DNA of 64,000 bases from CADEDH01 sp039201605 (GCA_039201605.1 JBCCRO010000009.1:62001-126000), one strand, 5' to 3'. Numbered from the stretch's first letter, positions 1 through 8,794 are shown. Notes: generated by a model from the letters alone, not told the origin. Numbers and translations are program-made.

Positions 1-883
1 CCACCACCAGCGAGTTGAGGAGCCACTGGCCCTCCGACGCCGGGTTGACGTCGGCGAAGGTGGCCCCGATGGCGCCGCCGAGGCCGGCGAGGAAGGCGCC
101 GACGAAGAACGTCAGGGCGAAGACCAGTCCGATGTTGATGCCGAGGGCCCGCACCATCTCCCGGTCGTCGACGCCCGCCTTGATGATCAGGCCGATCCGC
201 GTCTTGTTGAGGCCGAGCCAGAGGGCGATGCCGATGGCGGCGGCGGTGGCGGCCATGAACAGGCGGCTCACGGCATAGCGCTGACCGAGCAGCTCGAAGA
301 AGTGGACGGTGGCGCCCGGCCACTCCATGCCCTGGGCCAAGCCGCCGAACTGGGCCAGGATCTGGTCGGCCACGATGATGCCGATGGCGACGGTGATGAT
401 GGCCTGGCGCAGCTCCTGGCCCTGGTTCCAGCGGAGGAACAGCTGCTGAACGGCGACGCCGATCACGGCCGCGATCAGGGCACCGACGAACACGGGGACG
501 AACCAGTCGGCCAGGCCGACGTCCTCCGGCTCGATGCCCCGTTCGAGGCCGACCATGGCCTGCTGCACCTGAACGGCGATGTAGGCCGACAGCAGGAACA
601 GGGCACCGTGGGCCATGTTGACCGTGCGCATCAGCCCGAACACGAGCGTGAATCCGGCGGCCACCACGAACAGCAGCCCGGCGAAGGTCATCCCGTCGAC
701 CAAGGTGACCAGGAACTCGCCGGGATCGGCGATGGCCGAGCTCTTGGCCGTGGCCACCGTCCACTCCCGATCGGCCAGCACCAGGATCCACGCCGCCGCC
801 AACCCGACCACGAGCGCGGTGGCCAGACGGGCCGGCGACCACGTGGTCTTCGGCGCTGCCGTCACTCCTCCCCCGTCGCTCAT
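1..883 (-). CDS. Branched-chain amino acid-type ABC transporter permease (LivH family), 3' end cut off
   Basis: Integral membrane permease of the LivH/LivM type, part of an ABC importer; 294 residues are visible and the gene runs off the left edge. After a short N-terminal membrane segment comes the family core: the hydrophobic run around GMTFAGLLFVVAAGFTLVFG, the motif RTVNMAHGALFLLSAY, and the cytoplasmic loop KAGVDDREMVRALGIN that normally docks the ATPases. Start is the ATG at 883, 10 bases after the stop of the sugar-isomerase gene, so the two are probably co-transcribed. LivH-type systems mostly carry amino acids, but next to two sugar-modifying enzymes the substrate here could be a sugar derivative or urea; that part is inference. 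The ATPases, LivM and the binding protein would lie outside the window. Confidence 0.93.
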   Translation of the reverse strand, partial: MSDGGGVTAAPKTTWSPARLATALVVGLAAAWILVLADREWTVATAKSSAIADPGEFLVTLVDGMTFAGLLFVVAAGFTLVFGLMRTVNMAHGALFLLSAYIAVQVQQAMVGLERGIEPEDVGLADWFVPVFVGALIAAVIGVAVQQLFLRWNQGQELRQAIITVAIGIIVADQILAQFGGLAQGMEWPGATVHFFELLGQRYAVSRLFMAATAAAIGIALWLGLNKTRIGLIIKAGVDDREMVRALGINIGLVFALTFFVGAFLAGLGGAIGATFADVNPASEGQWLLNSLVV

Positions 884-893
884 CGAATCCCCG

Positions 894-2135
894 TCAACTC
901 CGGTAGGCCTCGCGCCCGATGCCCTGCACCGGAATGCCCTGGGAGGAGAGCACCTGGTTCTGGAGGGCGTACATGTCGGCCGCGGCCTTGTCGATGTGGC
1001 GGGTGAAGGCGATCGAGCCCTGCAGGATCGGCTTCAGGCTCTCCTTCTCCTGCACCCGGGCCGCCGGGTACTCGTGCTCGACGATGAGGGGGGTGTTGGC
1101 GATGTCGATGCCGAGCAGCTCCCGGGCGGCCAGCTGGTGGTCGAGCCAGTCGACGGTGCGGCTCTGCAGGTAGGCCAGCGGGTCGTGCCTGGCGGTGCCC
1201 GGCAGCTCGTGTTCGCACAGGGTCGTCTGCTTGGCCCACGAGTTGGCCAGGTCGGCCGGGTTCTCCGAGACCTTGCCGTCGATCCAGTCGCCCCGGCCGA
1301 CGGTCTGGCCGCCGTAGCCCCATCCGGCGAGGCCCTTGGCGTCGATCACCTGCCCCTTCACGTGCATGCCTGCGATGAGGAAGCCGTAGCCGGCGTCGGC
1401 CAGGTACTGGAACAGCGAGCGGGTGTCCTGGCCCATCAGGATGGCGTGCGACGGGTCGTAGTGGACCCGGAACTGGTCGGCAACGCCGTGCTTCTCGCAG
1501 ATCTGGTGGAGGGCGATCCAGGTGCCGGGGGTGTAGCCGATGTTGTTGTGGAAGTTGTCGCCCGGGGTCCAGCCCGGCATCGGGCACTGCTCCACCCGGT
1601 ACTGCAGGCCTCGGGCCTTGGCCTCCTTGAGGAGGGGTATGAAGCTCTCCTCGAACTCGACGAGGTTCTCCTCCATCGACTTCGACTGGTCACGACCGAT
1701 GAAGCCGCACACCGCCGGGGTGCCGAGCAACGCCGCGGCGTCCATGGTGGCCACCATGAACTCGTGTTTCTTGCGGCGGATGGCGGGGTCCTCGTGGAGG
1801 AGGTCGTCGAAGTAGGCGAGGTCGGCGATGCCCACCCCGGTCTCGGCCATCGCCGCCAGCACCCGATCGGCCCGGGCCTGGGTGAACGGCTCGCGCAGGT
1901 CGAGGGTGTTGGCGACCGGGTCGAGCATCGCCTCGGCCGGTACGTCGGCCAGGGTGGGGTGCAGCGCCGCCGACAGCTCGATGGTGTCGGCCCCCAGATC
2001 GGCGGCGAAGGCCAACCACTCCTCGATGGCGAGGTCGGGGTCGGGGTCACGCTGCTCGCGCGGCGTCAACTCCTGGAGTGCGGCGGTCAGGACGCCGACC
2101 GACATGTAGGTGGGTTCGAACGGAGCGGAGCTCAC
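894..2135 (-). CDS. Sugar phosphate isomerase/epimerase-like TIM-barrel protein
   Basis: A 413-residue protein of the xylose-isomerase-like TIM-barrel superfamily (AP endonuclease 2 fold), which isomerises or epimerises sugars with a divalent metal. Probable metal ligands sit at barrel strand ends: Glu in RVEQCPMPG, Asp-His in HYDPSHAI, His in GMHVKGQ and Glu in LIVEHEYP. Start is a GTG at 2135 with GAAAGG about 8 bases upstream. It lies 36 bases after the Gfo/Idh/MocA dehydrogenase, and this pairing is typical of inositol- or sugar-catabolic clusters. The exact substrate cannot be read from the sequence. At over 400 residues it is longer than the usual 270-300 of the superfamily because of extra loops between strands. 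Confidence 0.85.
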   Translation of the reverse strand: MSSAPFEPTYMSVGVLTAALQELTPREQRDPDPDLAIEEWLAFAADLGADTIELSAALHPTLADVPAEAMLDPVANTLDLREPFTQARADRVLAAMAETGVGIADLAYFDDLLHEDPAIRRKKHEFMVATMDAAALLGTPAVCGFIGRDQSKSMEENLVEFEESFIPLLKEAKARGLQYRVEQCPMPGWTPGDNFHNNIGYTPGTWIALHQICEKHGVADQFRVHYDPSHAILMGQDTRSLFQYLADAGYGFLIAGMHVKGQVIDAKGLAGWGYGGQTVGRGDWIDGKVSENPADLANSWAKQTTLCEHELPGTARHDPLAYLQSRTVDWLDHQLAARELLGIDIANTPLIVEHEYPAARVQEKESLKPILQGSIAFTRHIDKAAADMYALQNQVLSSQGIPVQGIGREAYRS

Positions 2136-2171
2136 TGATCGTGCCTTTCGGGATCGGGAGGGGACGAGGGA

Positions 2172-3359
2172 CTAGACCGGATCGATCGGGATCGGCGCCC
2201 GGCGACGGGCCGACTCGACGGCGGCGTGGAGGACGCGCTGGGTGCGCAGCGCGTCGGCGAAATCGGGCAGCGGCACCACGGGGGTACCGCCGCCCAGGGA
2301 GAGGAGAATGTCGGCGGCCTGATTGACGAAGCCGTGCTCGTAGCCCAGGCCGTGGGAGTCGGGCCACCAGGCGTCGGCGTAGGGGTGACCGTCGCCGCCG
2401 CGGGTGACGTCGATCGTCCGCCAACCGGCGGTGGCGCCGTCGCCGCTGGCGTCGTAGAAGTCGAGTTCGTTCATCCGCTCGAAGTCGAAGCGGAGGGCGC
2501 CGAGCTCGCCGTGGATCTCGAACCGGTTGGCGTTGTGGTAGCCCGTGGCGAGACGGCTGGCCTCGAACGAGGCCAGGCCCCCACCACTGAGGCGGGCCAG
2601 GAACATCACGGTGTCGTCGACGGTGCTGGCCGCCTTGGCCCCGGCCGTCGCCGCGCCCGCTCCGGCGATCTCGCCGCCGGCGCCGTCGTTGAGCACCTCC
2701 CGCTCGGTGATGAAGGTGTGCTCGATCGCGCCCTCGACGCTCGTCACCTCTTCGCCGGTGACGAAGCGGACGGCGTCGATGATGTGGGCGTTGAGATCGC
2801 CGTGGGCGCCGGAGCCGGCCACGTCGGACTGGAAGCGCCACAGCAGCGGGGTGTCGGGCCCGCCCCAGCTCTGGAGGTAGGCGGCCCGGGCGTGGTAGAT
2901 CGTCCCCAGGGCGCCCTGCTTGACGAGCCGGTGGGCCAGGGCCACGGCGGGGACGCGGCGATAGTTGTACCAGACGAAGGTGCGACCGGGGGCTTCGGCG
3001 GCGGCCGCCGCCATCTCCTCGGCCTCGCTGAGGGTGGCGGCCAGCGGCTTCTCGCACACGACGTGCTTGCCGGCGGCCAGGGCGGCGATGGCGGGGGCGG
3101 CGTGGAGGTTGTTCGGCGTGCCGATGTCGACCAGCCCGATGGCGTCGTCGGCCACCGTGGCCGCCCAGTCGGTCGAGGTCTTGGCCCAACCCCACCGAGC
3201 GGCGAAGGACTCGAGCTCACCGACGTTGCGGCCGACCACGGTGTGCATGACCGGGGCCGGATCGACGTCGAAGTAACGGGCCACGTTGAGCCAGGCGTTG
3301 GAGTGGGCCCGCCCCATGAACTTGGTCCCCAGCAGGGCGATGTTGAGCTGTTCGGTCAC
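2172..3359 (-). CDS. Gfo/Idh/MocA family oxidoreductase
   Basis: A 395-residue NAD(P)-dependent dehydrogenase acting on sugars or cyclitols. The N-terminal Rossmann fold starts with ALLGTKFMGRAHSNA (residues 8-22), followed by the family EKP signature in VVCEKPLAAT. The C-terminal alpha/beta domain carries GAHGDLNAHIIDAVRF, containing the Asp and His expected at the active site. Start is a GTG at 3359 with GGAGGA 9 bases upstream. The gene leads a probable minus-strand operon with the TIM-barrel isomerase and LivH permease. I infer oxidation of a sugar or inositol at one carbon followed by isomerisation; the actual substrate is not determinable. Confidence 0.9.
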   Translation of the reverse strand: MTEQLNIALLGTKFMGRAHSNAWLNVARYFDVDPAPVMHTVVGRNVGELESFAARWGWAKTSTDWAATVADDAIGLVDIGTPNNLHAAPAIAALAAGKHVVCEKPLAATLSEAEEMAAAAAEAPGRTFVWYNYRRVPAVALAHRLVKQGALGTIYHARAAYLQSWGGPDTPLLWRFQSDVAGSGAHGDLNAHIIDAVRFVTGEEVTSVEGAIEHTFITEREVLNDGAGGEIAGAGAATAGAKAASTVDDTVMFLARLSGGGLASFEASRLATGYHNANRFEIHGELGALRFDFERMNELDFYDASGDGATAGWRTIDVTRGGDGHPYADAWWPDSHGLGYEHGFVNQAADILLSLGGGTPVVPLPDFADALRTQRVLHAAVESARRRAPIPIDPV

Positions 3360-3498
3360 TGCAAGACGTCCTCCGGCGCACCACTGGGCGTCGCCTCGAT
3401 CCGTGGGTGTGACCGACGGTATGTGTGAAGGCCGTCACGCAGAAGACGCTGCCGGACCACGCCGATGAGCGCCTTGGAGGGGGTTCGGAAGAACTAGT

Positions 3499-3562
3499 TC
3501 CCGACCCGACGGCGACCCCGGGCGCGAGCGGTCGACCGCTCCCGGGCGCGGTCGGGTCGGGA
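3499..3562 (-). terminator. Nested inverted repeat, likely terminator of the kinase-regulator operon
   Basis: Twelve-base arms TCCCGACCCGAC (3499-3510) and GTCGGGTCGGGA (3551-3562) enclose a second 16-base perfect palindrome (3526-3541) flanked by CCCGGG on both sides. It starts 8 bases beyond the response-regulator stop codon on the minus strand. There is no clear T tract, so it is either a strong GC-only pause or terminator, or a mRNA 3' end structure. Confidence 0.6.
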
Positions 3563-3569
3563 CGGGGCG

Positions 3570-4226
3570 CTAGTTGCGGCTGCGCCCGGCGGTGAGGATG
3601 AAGGCGGCGGCCTCGGTCCTCGTGCTCACGTGGAGCTTGGTGAGGATGTTGCTCACGTGATTCTTCACCGTGTAGACGCTGAGGCGCAGGGCGGCGGCGA
3701 TCTCGGAGTTGGTCCGCCCCTCGGCCAGCAGGTCGGCGATCTCGGCCTCCCGGTCGGTCAGCCCGTCGAGGGCGACTCGGTCGGGGCCGGGGGCGGCGGT
3801 GAGGGCCGTGGTCACCTCGGGGGAGAAGGCGCCCTGGCCTGCGGCGGCGCTGCGCACGGCCCGGGCCAGCGAGGCGGCGTCGACCGACTTCACCAGGTAG
3901 CCGTTGGCCCCGGCCTGGAGGGCGTCGGCGATCCGCTCCCGCTCGGAGAAACTGCTGAGGGCCACGATCCCGAGATCGGGGGCGGTGGTGCGCAGCGTGC
4001 GGATCACCTCGATGCCGTCCATCCCGGGCATGACGAGGTCCATCACCACCACCGCCGGATCCTGCTCGGCCACCACGTCGAGGGCGGCGGGCCCCGACGA
4101 GGCCTCGGCGACGACGTTGATGTCGTCGAAGCCGTTGAGGCAGGCGCTCACCCCCTCCCGGAGGAGGTCGTGGTCATCGACCACCACGACCGTGATCGTG
4201 CCGCCGTCGGTGCTCACATCGCTCAT
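3570..4226 (-). CDS. NarL/FixJ-family response regulator
   Basis: A 218-residue two-component regulator. The receiver domain has the acidic pair in VVVDDHDLL, the phospho-acceptor Asp in VVVMDLVMPGMDG and the Lys in GYLVKSVD. The C-terminal LuxR-type helix-turn-helix reads LTDREAEIADLLAEGRTNSE then TVKNHVSNILTKL. The ATG at 4226 overlaps the kinase stop codon (ATGA), so the two are translationally coupled. A much longer open frame continues upstream but is antisense shadow of the kinase. Target genes are unknown; the divergent xylA promoter is a candidate only because it is close. Confidence 0.95.
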   Translation of the reverse strand: MSDVSTDGGTITVVVVDDHDLLREGVSACLNGFDDINVVAEASSGPAALDVVAEQDPAVVVMDLVMPGMDGIEVIRTLRTTAPDLGIVALSSFSERERIADALQAGANGYLVKSVDAASLARAVRSAAAGQGAFSPEVTTALTAAPGPDRVALDGLTDREAEIADLLAEGRTNSEIAAALRLSVYTVKNHVSNILTKLHVSTRTEAAAFILTAGRSRN

Positions 4227-5917
4227 GGTCGCCAACTCAACTGGATCCGGGTCCCGTCGCCGGGACGACTTTCGACCTTGAAGTCGGCGCCGACCGACTG
4301 GGCCCGCTCGGCCATGATCGACAGCCCGAAGTGCCCCGCCGGCACATCTTCGGGGTCGAAGCCGTCGCCGTCGTCGCTGATCAGGAGGGTGACGCAGGGG
4401 CGGGCGGTGAGTGACACGTCGAGCCGGGTGGCGTTGGCGTGGCGGGAGGCGTTGCTGATCGCCTCCTGGGCCACCCGGTAGAACACGAGGTGGACGTCCT
4501 CGTCGAGATCGACCGGCTCCAGCCGGGCGGCCACGTCGAGGCGTCGTCGGCCCTCGACGGCGGTGACCAGCTGCTCGATCAGTTCCTGGAGGCGGATCTG
4601 GGCCAGGTCGGCCGGCCGCAGCTCGACCAGCAGGGTCCGCATCTCGGCCAGGGCTCCCCGGGTCAGCTGGCGGAGTCGCTCCACCTTGGCCCGGCTGGGC
4701 GAGGACTGGTCGAGTTCGCTCAGCACCGACTCCGAGGTGAGGGTGGCGGTCCACAGCGTCTGGTTGACGGCGTCGTGCAGCTCCCGGGCCAGCCGCTGCC
4801 GCTCCTCGGCGGCGCCGAGCTCGGAGACCCGCCCGGCCAGCTGGGCGTTGGAGATGGCGGCACCGGCCTGGTTGGCCAGGGCCCGGAGCCGGTCGGCGTG
4901 ACCGTCGGTGTAGAAGCGGGCGGTGGCGCTCTCGACCAGGAGGTAGCCGACGACCTGATCGGCCACCTGCATACGGGCGGCGAGGGTGGAACCGGCGGGG
5001 CCGATGGCGCTGCCCGGATGGTCGAGCACGATCGGGCCCGGGCTGGATTCGAGCCGCCTGATCACGTCGAGGGCGTCCAGGTCCGACTCCGGGTCGTCGT
5101 CGTCCACCGAGTACCCGAACCCGACGCGGAGCCGGGCCAGGTCGAGCGAGCCGTCGGCGTCGCGCAGCACCATGGCGGCGAGATCGTTGGACACCAACCG
5201 CTGGACCCCGTTGAGCACCTCGTGGGTGACCTGGTCGAGGTCGAGGGTCTTGGCGATGGCCGAGGCGGTGTCGCGCAGGGCTTCGGCGTAGGCCCGCTGC
5301 AGGTGCTCCTCGGCCTGGAGACGAACCCGATCCTCCACCTCTCGCCGCAGGCTCTCGTTCGCTCGGACCAACTCCTGGGTGCGGACCTGGACCCGCTCGT
5401 CCAGCTCGCCGAGGGTCTGCTGCAGGCGTTCCTGGGCTTCGCGGCGATCGGTGATGTCCTCGAAGGTGCCGAGGAGTCCGATGATCTCGCCCTGGCTGTT
5501 GCGGAGGGGCACCTTGTTGGTCTCGATCCACCGGATGGCGCCGTCGACCCCGCGGACCTGCTCGACGATCCCCATGCGAGGCTCGCCCGTCTCGAGCACG
5601 ATCCGGTCCCAGTCGAGGAACCACTGGGCCGGGAACTCGTCGTCCTCGGCCCAGGGCATCTCCCGGTCGGACATCCCGATCAGCAGCTCGGGCTCGAACC
5701 CGGCGAAATCGGCAAAGACCTTGTTGCAGCCGAGGAACCGGGACTGGGTGTCCTTGCAGAACACGGCGTTGGTCATCGAGTCCATCAGGGTCTGGAGCAT
5801 GAGCTGGCTGGCCACACCGGCATCGGCGTCCAGTTCACCACCGGCGACGAGCACCTGATGGAGCACGCTCAGCTCGGCACCCGGCGGCTCCTGCCGGTGT
5901 ACCTCGGTCCCACCCAT
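4223..5917 (-). CDS. Soluble PAS-GAF sensor histidine kinase (HisKA_3 type)
   Basis: About 564 residues, cytoplasmic, with no membrane segment. Order of domains: a PAS domain with PAC segment (from QTLMDSMTNAVFCKDTQSRF to LGTFEDITDRREAQ), a coiled-coil linker, a GAF-like domain, the HisKA_3 dimerisation helix with phospho-acceptor His in RQRLARELHDAVNQT, and a HATPase_c domain with N box YRVAQEAISNASRHANA and G box DDGDGFD. It phosphorylates the overlapping NarL-type regulator. An ATG at 5917 with GAGGA just upstream is used here; an in-frame GTG at 5950 would add 11 residues. PAS plus GAF suggests sensing of a small cytosolic ligand, redox state or a gas; no haem or Fe-S Cys motif is visible. 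Confidence 0.93.
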   Translation of the reverse strand: MGGTEVHRQEPPGAELSVLHQVLVAGGELDADAGVASQLMLQTLMDSMTNAVFCKDTQSRFLGCNKVFADFAGFEPELLIGMSDREMPWAEDDEFPAQWFLDWDRIVLETGEPRMGIVEQVRGVDGAIRWIETNKVPLRNSQGEIIGLLGTFEDITDRREAQERLQQTLGELDERVQVRTQELVRANESLRREVEDRVRLQAEEHLQRAYAEALRDTASAIAKTLDLDQVTHEVLNGVQRLVSNDLAAMVLRDADGSLDLARLRVGFGYSVDDDDPESDLDALDVIRRLESSPGPIVLDHPGSAIGPAGSTLAARMQVADQVVGYLLVESATARFYTDGHADRLRALANQAGAAISNAQLAGRVSELGAAEERQRLARELHDAVNQTLWTATLTSESVLSELDQSSPSRAKVERLRQLTRGALAEMRTLLVELRPADLAQIRLQELIEQLVTAVEGRRRLDVAARLEPVDLDEDVHLVFYRVAQEAISNASRHANATRLDVSLTARPCVTLLISDDGDGFDPEDVPAGHFGLSIMAERAQSVGADFKVESRPGDGTRIQLSWRP

Positions 5918-5970
5918 GTCCTCAGAGTAGACCACCGTGACGAATGGCACCTCTCGACCTCGTGGCCCCT

Positions 5971-5984
5971 TGGAACCGGTTCCG
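5971..5984. promoter_or_regulatory. LacI-family operator-like palindrome upstream of xylA
   Basis: TGGAACCGGTTCCG contains a perfect 12-base palindrome with a central CG and fits the general LacI/GalR (and cre) pattern TGNAANCGNTTNCA at all but the last base. It lies in the 195-base divergent region between the kinase gene and xylA, about 130 bases ahead of the xylA start. I infer sugar-dependent repression of xylA by a LacI-type regulator; none is encoded in the window. Confidence 0.5.
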
Positions 5985-6112
5985 ATGACCCGGGCCCGCC
6001 ACCCGGTCGACCCTTCCGAGGTGCGGAGCTCGGCCTTTACCTTGTCGTCGCCGTCGTCCTACGGTCGAGCGGCTCAGCAGTTCATCACAGCTCATCTACA
6101 GGAGTGGTCATC

Positions 6113-7447
6113 GTGCCGGAGTTCTTCACCGACGTTCCAGAGCCGGTCGGCTTCGCCCCCGACGGCGGCGGCGATGGCGGCTTGGCCTACCGCGTCTACG
6201 ATCCCGATCGGCTGGTGGCCGGCCGCCGGATGGAGGACCACCTGCGGATCGGGGTCTGCTACTGGCACTCGTTCAACTGGCCGGGCAACGACGTGTTCGG
6301 CGCCGGGACCTTCGACCGGCCGTGGTTGGAGGTGGGGCGCGATCCGATGGACGCCGCCCGTCAGAAACAGGATGCCGCCTTCGAGTTCTTCACCAAGCTC
6401 GGCACCAGGTTCTTCTCGTTCCACGACGTCGACATGGCCCCGGAGGGGGCCAACCTGGCCGAGAGCCGGACCAACCTGGAGGCCATGGTCGACCGGGCCG
6501 GAGAGAAGATGGCCGAGACCGGCGTGGAACTGCTGTGGGGCACGGCAAACCTCTTCTCCCACCCCCGGTTCGCCGCCGGCGCCGCCACCAATCCCGACCC
6601 GGAGATCTTCGCCCACGCCGCGGCCCAGGTACGCCACATGCTCGACGCCACCAACCGACTCGGCGGCCACAACTACGTGCTGTGGGGTGGCCGCGAGGGC
6701 TACGAGACACTACTCAACACCCGGATGCGGCAGGAGGCCGACCAGCTGGCCCGGTTCCTGTCGATGGTGGTCGACCACAAGCACCGGATCGGTTTCGGGG
6801 GCACCCTCCTCATCGAGCCCAAGCCCCAGGAGCCGACCAAGCACCAGTACGACTACGACTGCGCCACCGTGCTCGGCTTCCTCGACCGCTACGACCTCGC
6901 CGGTGAGTTCAAGGTCAACATCGAGGTGAACCACGCCACCCTGGCCGGGCACTCGTTCCACCACGAGGTGGCCTTCGCCGTCGACCACGGCATCTTCGGC
7001 AGCGTCGACGCCAACCGGGGCGACCCCCAGAACGGGTGGGACACCGACCAGTTCCCCAACTCGGTGGAGGAGCTGGCCCTGGCCGTGCACGAGATCGTGC
7101 GGAGCGGCGGGTTCGAGACCGGCGGCTTCATGTTCGACACCAAGCTCCGCCGTCAGAGCATCGACCGCACCGACCTGTTCCACGGGCATGTCGGCGGCAT
7201 CGACACCCTGGCCCGGTCACTGCTGGTGGCCGAGCGGCTGCTCGATCGGGGGACGCTCGAGGGCGCCCGCAACGAGCGCTACGCCGGCTGGAGCGGCGAA
7301 CTCGGTCAGGGCATCCTCGACGGCGCCCACAGCCTGGAGTCCCTGGCCGATCACGCCCTCGCCGCCGACCCGGAGCCCGGCCCGGTGTCGGGTCGCCAGG
7401 AGGTCCTGGAGAACGAGGTCAACGAGGCGATCTGGTCGATCGGCTGA
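6113..7447 (+). CDS. xylA: Xylose isomerase
   Basis: A 444-residue class II xylose isomerase, converting D-xylose to D-xylulose (and glucose to fructose) with two divalent metals. All family signatures are present: catalytic His104 and Asp107 in FFSFHDVDMAPEG, WGGREGYETLLNT (191-203), the metal-site Glu235 and Lys237 in LIEPKPQEPTKHQYDYD, Glu271 and His274 in VNIEVNHATLAGH, GSVDANRGD with Asp299, the Asp310/Asp312 pair in GWDTDQFP, and FMFDTKLRR. The GTG at 6113 has AGGAG 8 bases upstream (6100-6104), which decides the start against a GTG three codons earlier. A xylulokinase gene is not in the window. Confidence 0.97.
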   Translation: MPEFFTDVPEPVGFAPDGGGDGGLAYRVYDPDRLVAGRRMEDHLRIGVCYWHSFNWPGNDVFGAGTFDRPWLEVGRDPMDAARQKQDAAFEFFTKLGTRFFSFHDVDMAPEGANLAESRTNLEAMVDRAGEKMAETGVELLWGTANLFSHPRFAAGAATNPDPEIFAHAAAQVRHMLDATNRLGGHNYVLWGGREGYETLLNTRMRQEADQLARFLSMVVDHKHRIGFGGTLLIEPKPQEPTKHQYDYDCATVLGFLDRYDLAGEFKVNIEVNHATLAGHSFHHEVAFAVDHGIFGSVDANRGDPQNGWDTDQFPNSVEELALAVHEIVRSGGFETGGFMFDTKLRRQSIDRTDLFHGHVGGIDTLARSLLVAERLLDRGTLEGARNERYAGWSGELGQGILDGAHSLESLADHALAADPEPGPVSGRQEVLENEVNEAIWSIG

Positions 7448-7520
7448 ACGGGCCGCTGGCCCGGGCCGGACCTGGTCCGAGGCGAGTCGATCGGCCGAGC
7501 GGGCCGCGGGCCCGGGCCGG
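7436..7520 (+). repeat. Two 34-base near-identical direct repeats at the 3' end of xylA
   Basis: 7436-7469 and 7487-7520 match at 31 of 34 positions with a 51-base period. The first copy includes the last codons and stop of xylA, the second is non-coding. Each ends in the self-complementary GGCCCGGGCC, which could act as a GC-rich transcription pause. It looks like a local duplication of the gene end. Confidence 0.7.
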
Positions 7521-7889
7521 GCCGGGGCGATCGGCTCGGCGCCGAACGCTCAGCCCCGTGGGCTCCGTGACTCGTGGGGGAACCGGTCGAGCGCCCGGCG
7601 GCCGGGACCGTCCGGCGGCCCCGCCCAACTCGCGGCGCAGAGGATCACCTGCGCCGTCGCCCGGGGCAGGTGGGCCAGCAAGGCGAGCCGAGCGCCACCC
7701 GTCGCTCGGGTGCCGGTGCGTGCCCTGGGGCCGACGCTGAGGGCCACGATGCGGCCGACGACGGCCGGCCGGAGGTGCGAGGTGGAGGCCATGCCTGCAG
7801 TGTCAGGCCCGAGCCACCCATGCTCAAGCGACATTGGATCCTACTTTTCATTCCAATCCGTCATGGGCCTGCGAACTACGCTGGGGGCC
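7448..7889. other. Non-coding region between xylA and the LysR gene
   Basis: No convincing gene. The first 75 bases hold the duplicated xylA tail and its GC palindromes. The middle (about 7540-7800) is GC-rich with no codon bias that persuades me of coding. The last 60 bases become AT-richer and contain a dyad and the probable LysR promoter. Confidence 0.6.
7833..7857. promoter_or_regulatory. Dyad in front of the LysR gene, possible autoregulatory site
   Basis: ATTGGA (7833-7838) and TCCAAT (7852-7857) form a perfect 6-base dyad spaced by 13 bases, in a locally AT-rich stretch directly ahead of the LysR start. LysR-type regulators bind interrupted dyads of the T-N11-A kind and usually autoregulate, so this is a reasonable operator candidate. 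Confidence 0.4.
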
Positions 7890-8783
7890 ATGCAGCTCGA
7901 CATCGAGTCCCTCCGAGTGCTCCTTACCGTGCTCGACACCGGCGGCATGACCAAGGCGGCGGAACAGCTCGGTCTCGGCCAGTCGGCGGTCTCCCGCAAG
8001 GTCCAGCGGCTGGAACAGCGGGTCGGCCGGCCGCTGCTGATCCGCGACGGCCACACCCTGCGACCGACGAGGGACGGCCGGTCGCTGCTGGCCGATGCCC
8101 GGTCGATGGTCGAGCTTCATGACCGGGCGGTGTGCCGACTCAACAGCTCCGACCTGACGGGCACGGTGAAGCTCAGCTGCAACGGCGAGGTCAACACCGC
8201 CCAGATCGCCTCGCTCCTCGGCACCTTCAAGCATCGCCACCCGGGGGCCAAGGTCGAATTCACCCTCGATCATTCGGGCAGCCTCACCGAGTGGATCGAC
8301 GAGGGCACGATCGACGTCGCCGTGTTCCAGGTGTCCGACATGCGACGACGCCCCGACGACATCGAGCTGTGGACCGAGGAGCTGACCTGGGTGACGTCGG
8401 CGTCGAGCTGCTTCCGGGACGACCCGATCCCCCTGATCGACTTCGGCTCGCACTGTCACTACAACGAGTTCACCCTCAAGATCCTCGAGGACGCCGGGGT
8501 CGCCTGTCAGACCGTCTTCTCGGCGTCGTCGTCGGCCGACGTCGGCGCCGCCGTCGAGGCCGGCATCGGGGTGGCGGTGATGGGGAGCCGCTACCTCGGC
8601 GGCGAGATCGCCCGCTGGCAGCCCCCCGTGCCCCTCGATCCCCTCCCTCGGGTCACCCAGGTCATCCGCACCGTGCCCGGGGAGCGACCCGATGCCGTCG
8701 CCGCCCTGGTCGAGACGATCGAGCGGGAGCTCACCCCCACCCCGCGCTCGGAGCGCTCCGGCTCACCGTCGCACCACGACTAG
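7890..8783 (+). CDS. LysR-family transcriptional regulator
   Basis: A 297-residue LTTR. The N-terminal winged helix-turn-helix is clear: LRVLLTVLDTGGMTKAAEQL, GLGQSAVSRKVQRLEQRVGR, PLLIRDGHTLRPTRDGRSLL. The rest is a LysR substrate-binding domain that senses a small co-inducer, with two Cys in its second half. The ATG at 7890 is preferred because the domain begins immediately; an ATG at 7863 would add 9 residues and would sit 5 bases after the dyad. Downstream membrane protein starts 11 bases after the stop, so that gene may be its co-transcribed partner. The target regulon is not evident. Confidence 0.92.
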   Translation: MQLDIESLRVLLTVLDTGGMTKAAEQLGLGQSAVSRKVQRLEQRVGRPLLIRDGHTLRPTRDGRSLLADARSMVELHDRAVCRLNSSDLTGTVKLSCNGEVNTAQIASLLGTFKHRHPGAKVEFTLDHSGSLTEWIDEGTIDVAVFQVSDMRRRPDDIELWTEELTWVTSASSCFRDDPIPLIDFGSHCHYNEFTLKILEDAGVACQTVFSASSSADVGAAVEAGIGVAVMGSRYLGGEIARWQPPVPLDPLPRVTQVIRTVPGERPDAVAALVETIERELTPTPRSERSGSPSHHD

Positions 8784-8794
8784 CCTGGCCGATC

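Noticed and set aside
2105..2125. GGGTTCGAAC resembling a tRNA T-arm
   Set aside because: Lies inside the first codons of the sugar-isomerase gene and no acceptor or anticodon arms can be drawn.
3570..5624. 684-residue open frame ending in the response regulator
   Set aside because: Everything before 4226 is an antisense-free but out-of-frame shadow of the overlapping kinase gene.
4439..7447. Very long open frame joining sequence before xylA to xylA
   Set aside because: The part before 6113 is antisense to the histidine kinase; xylA has its own GTG with a strong ribosome site.
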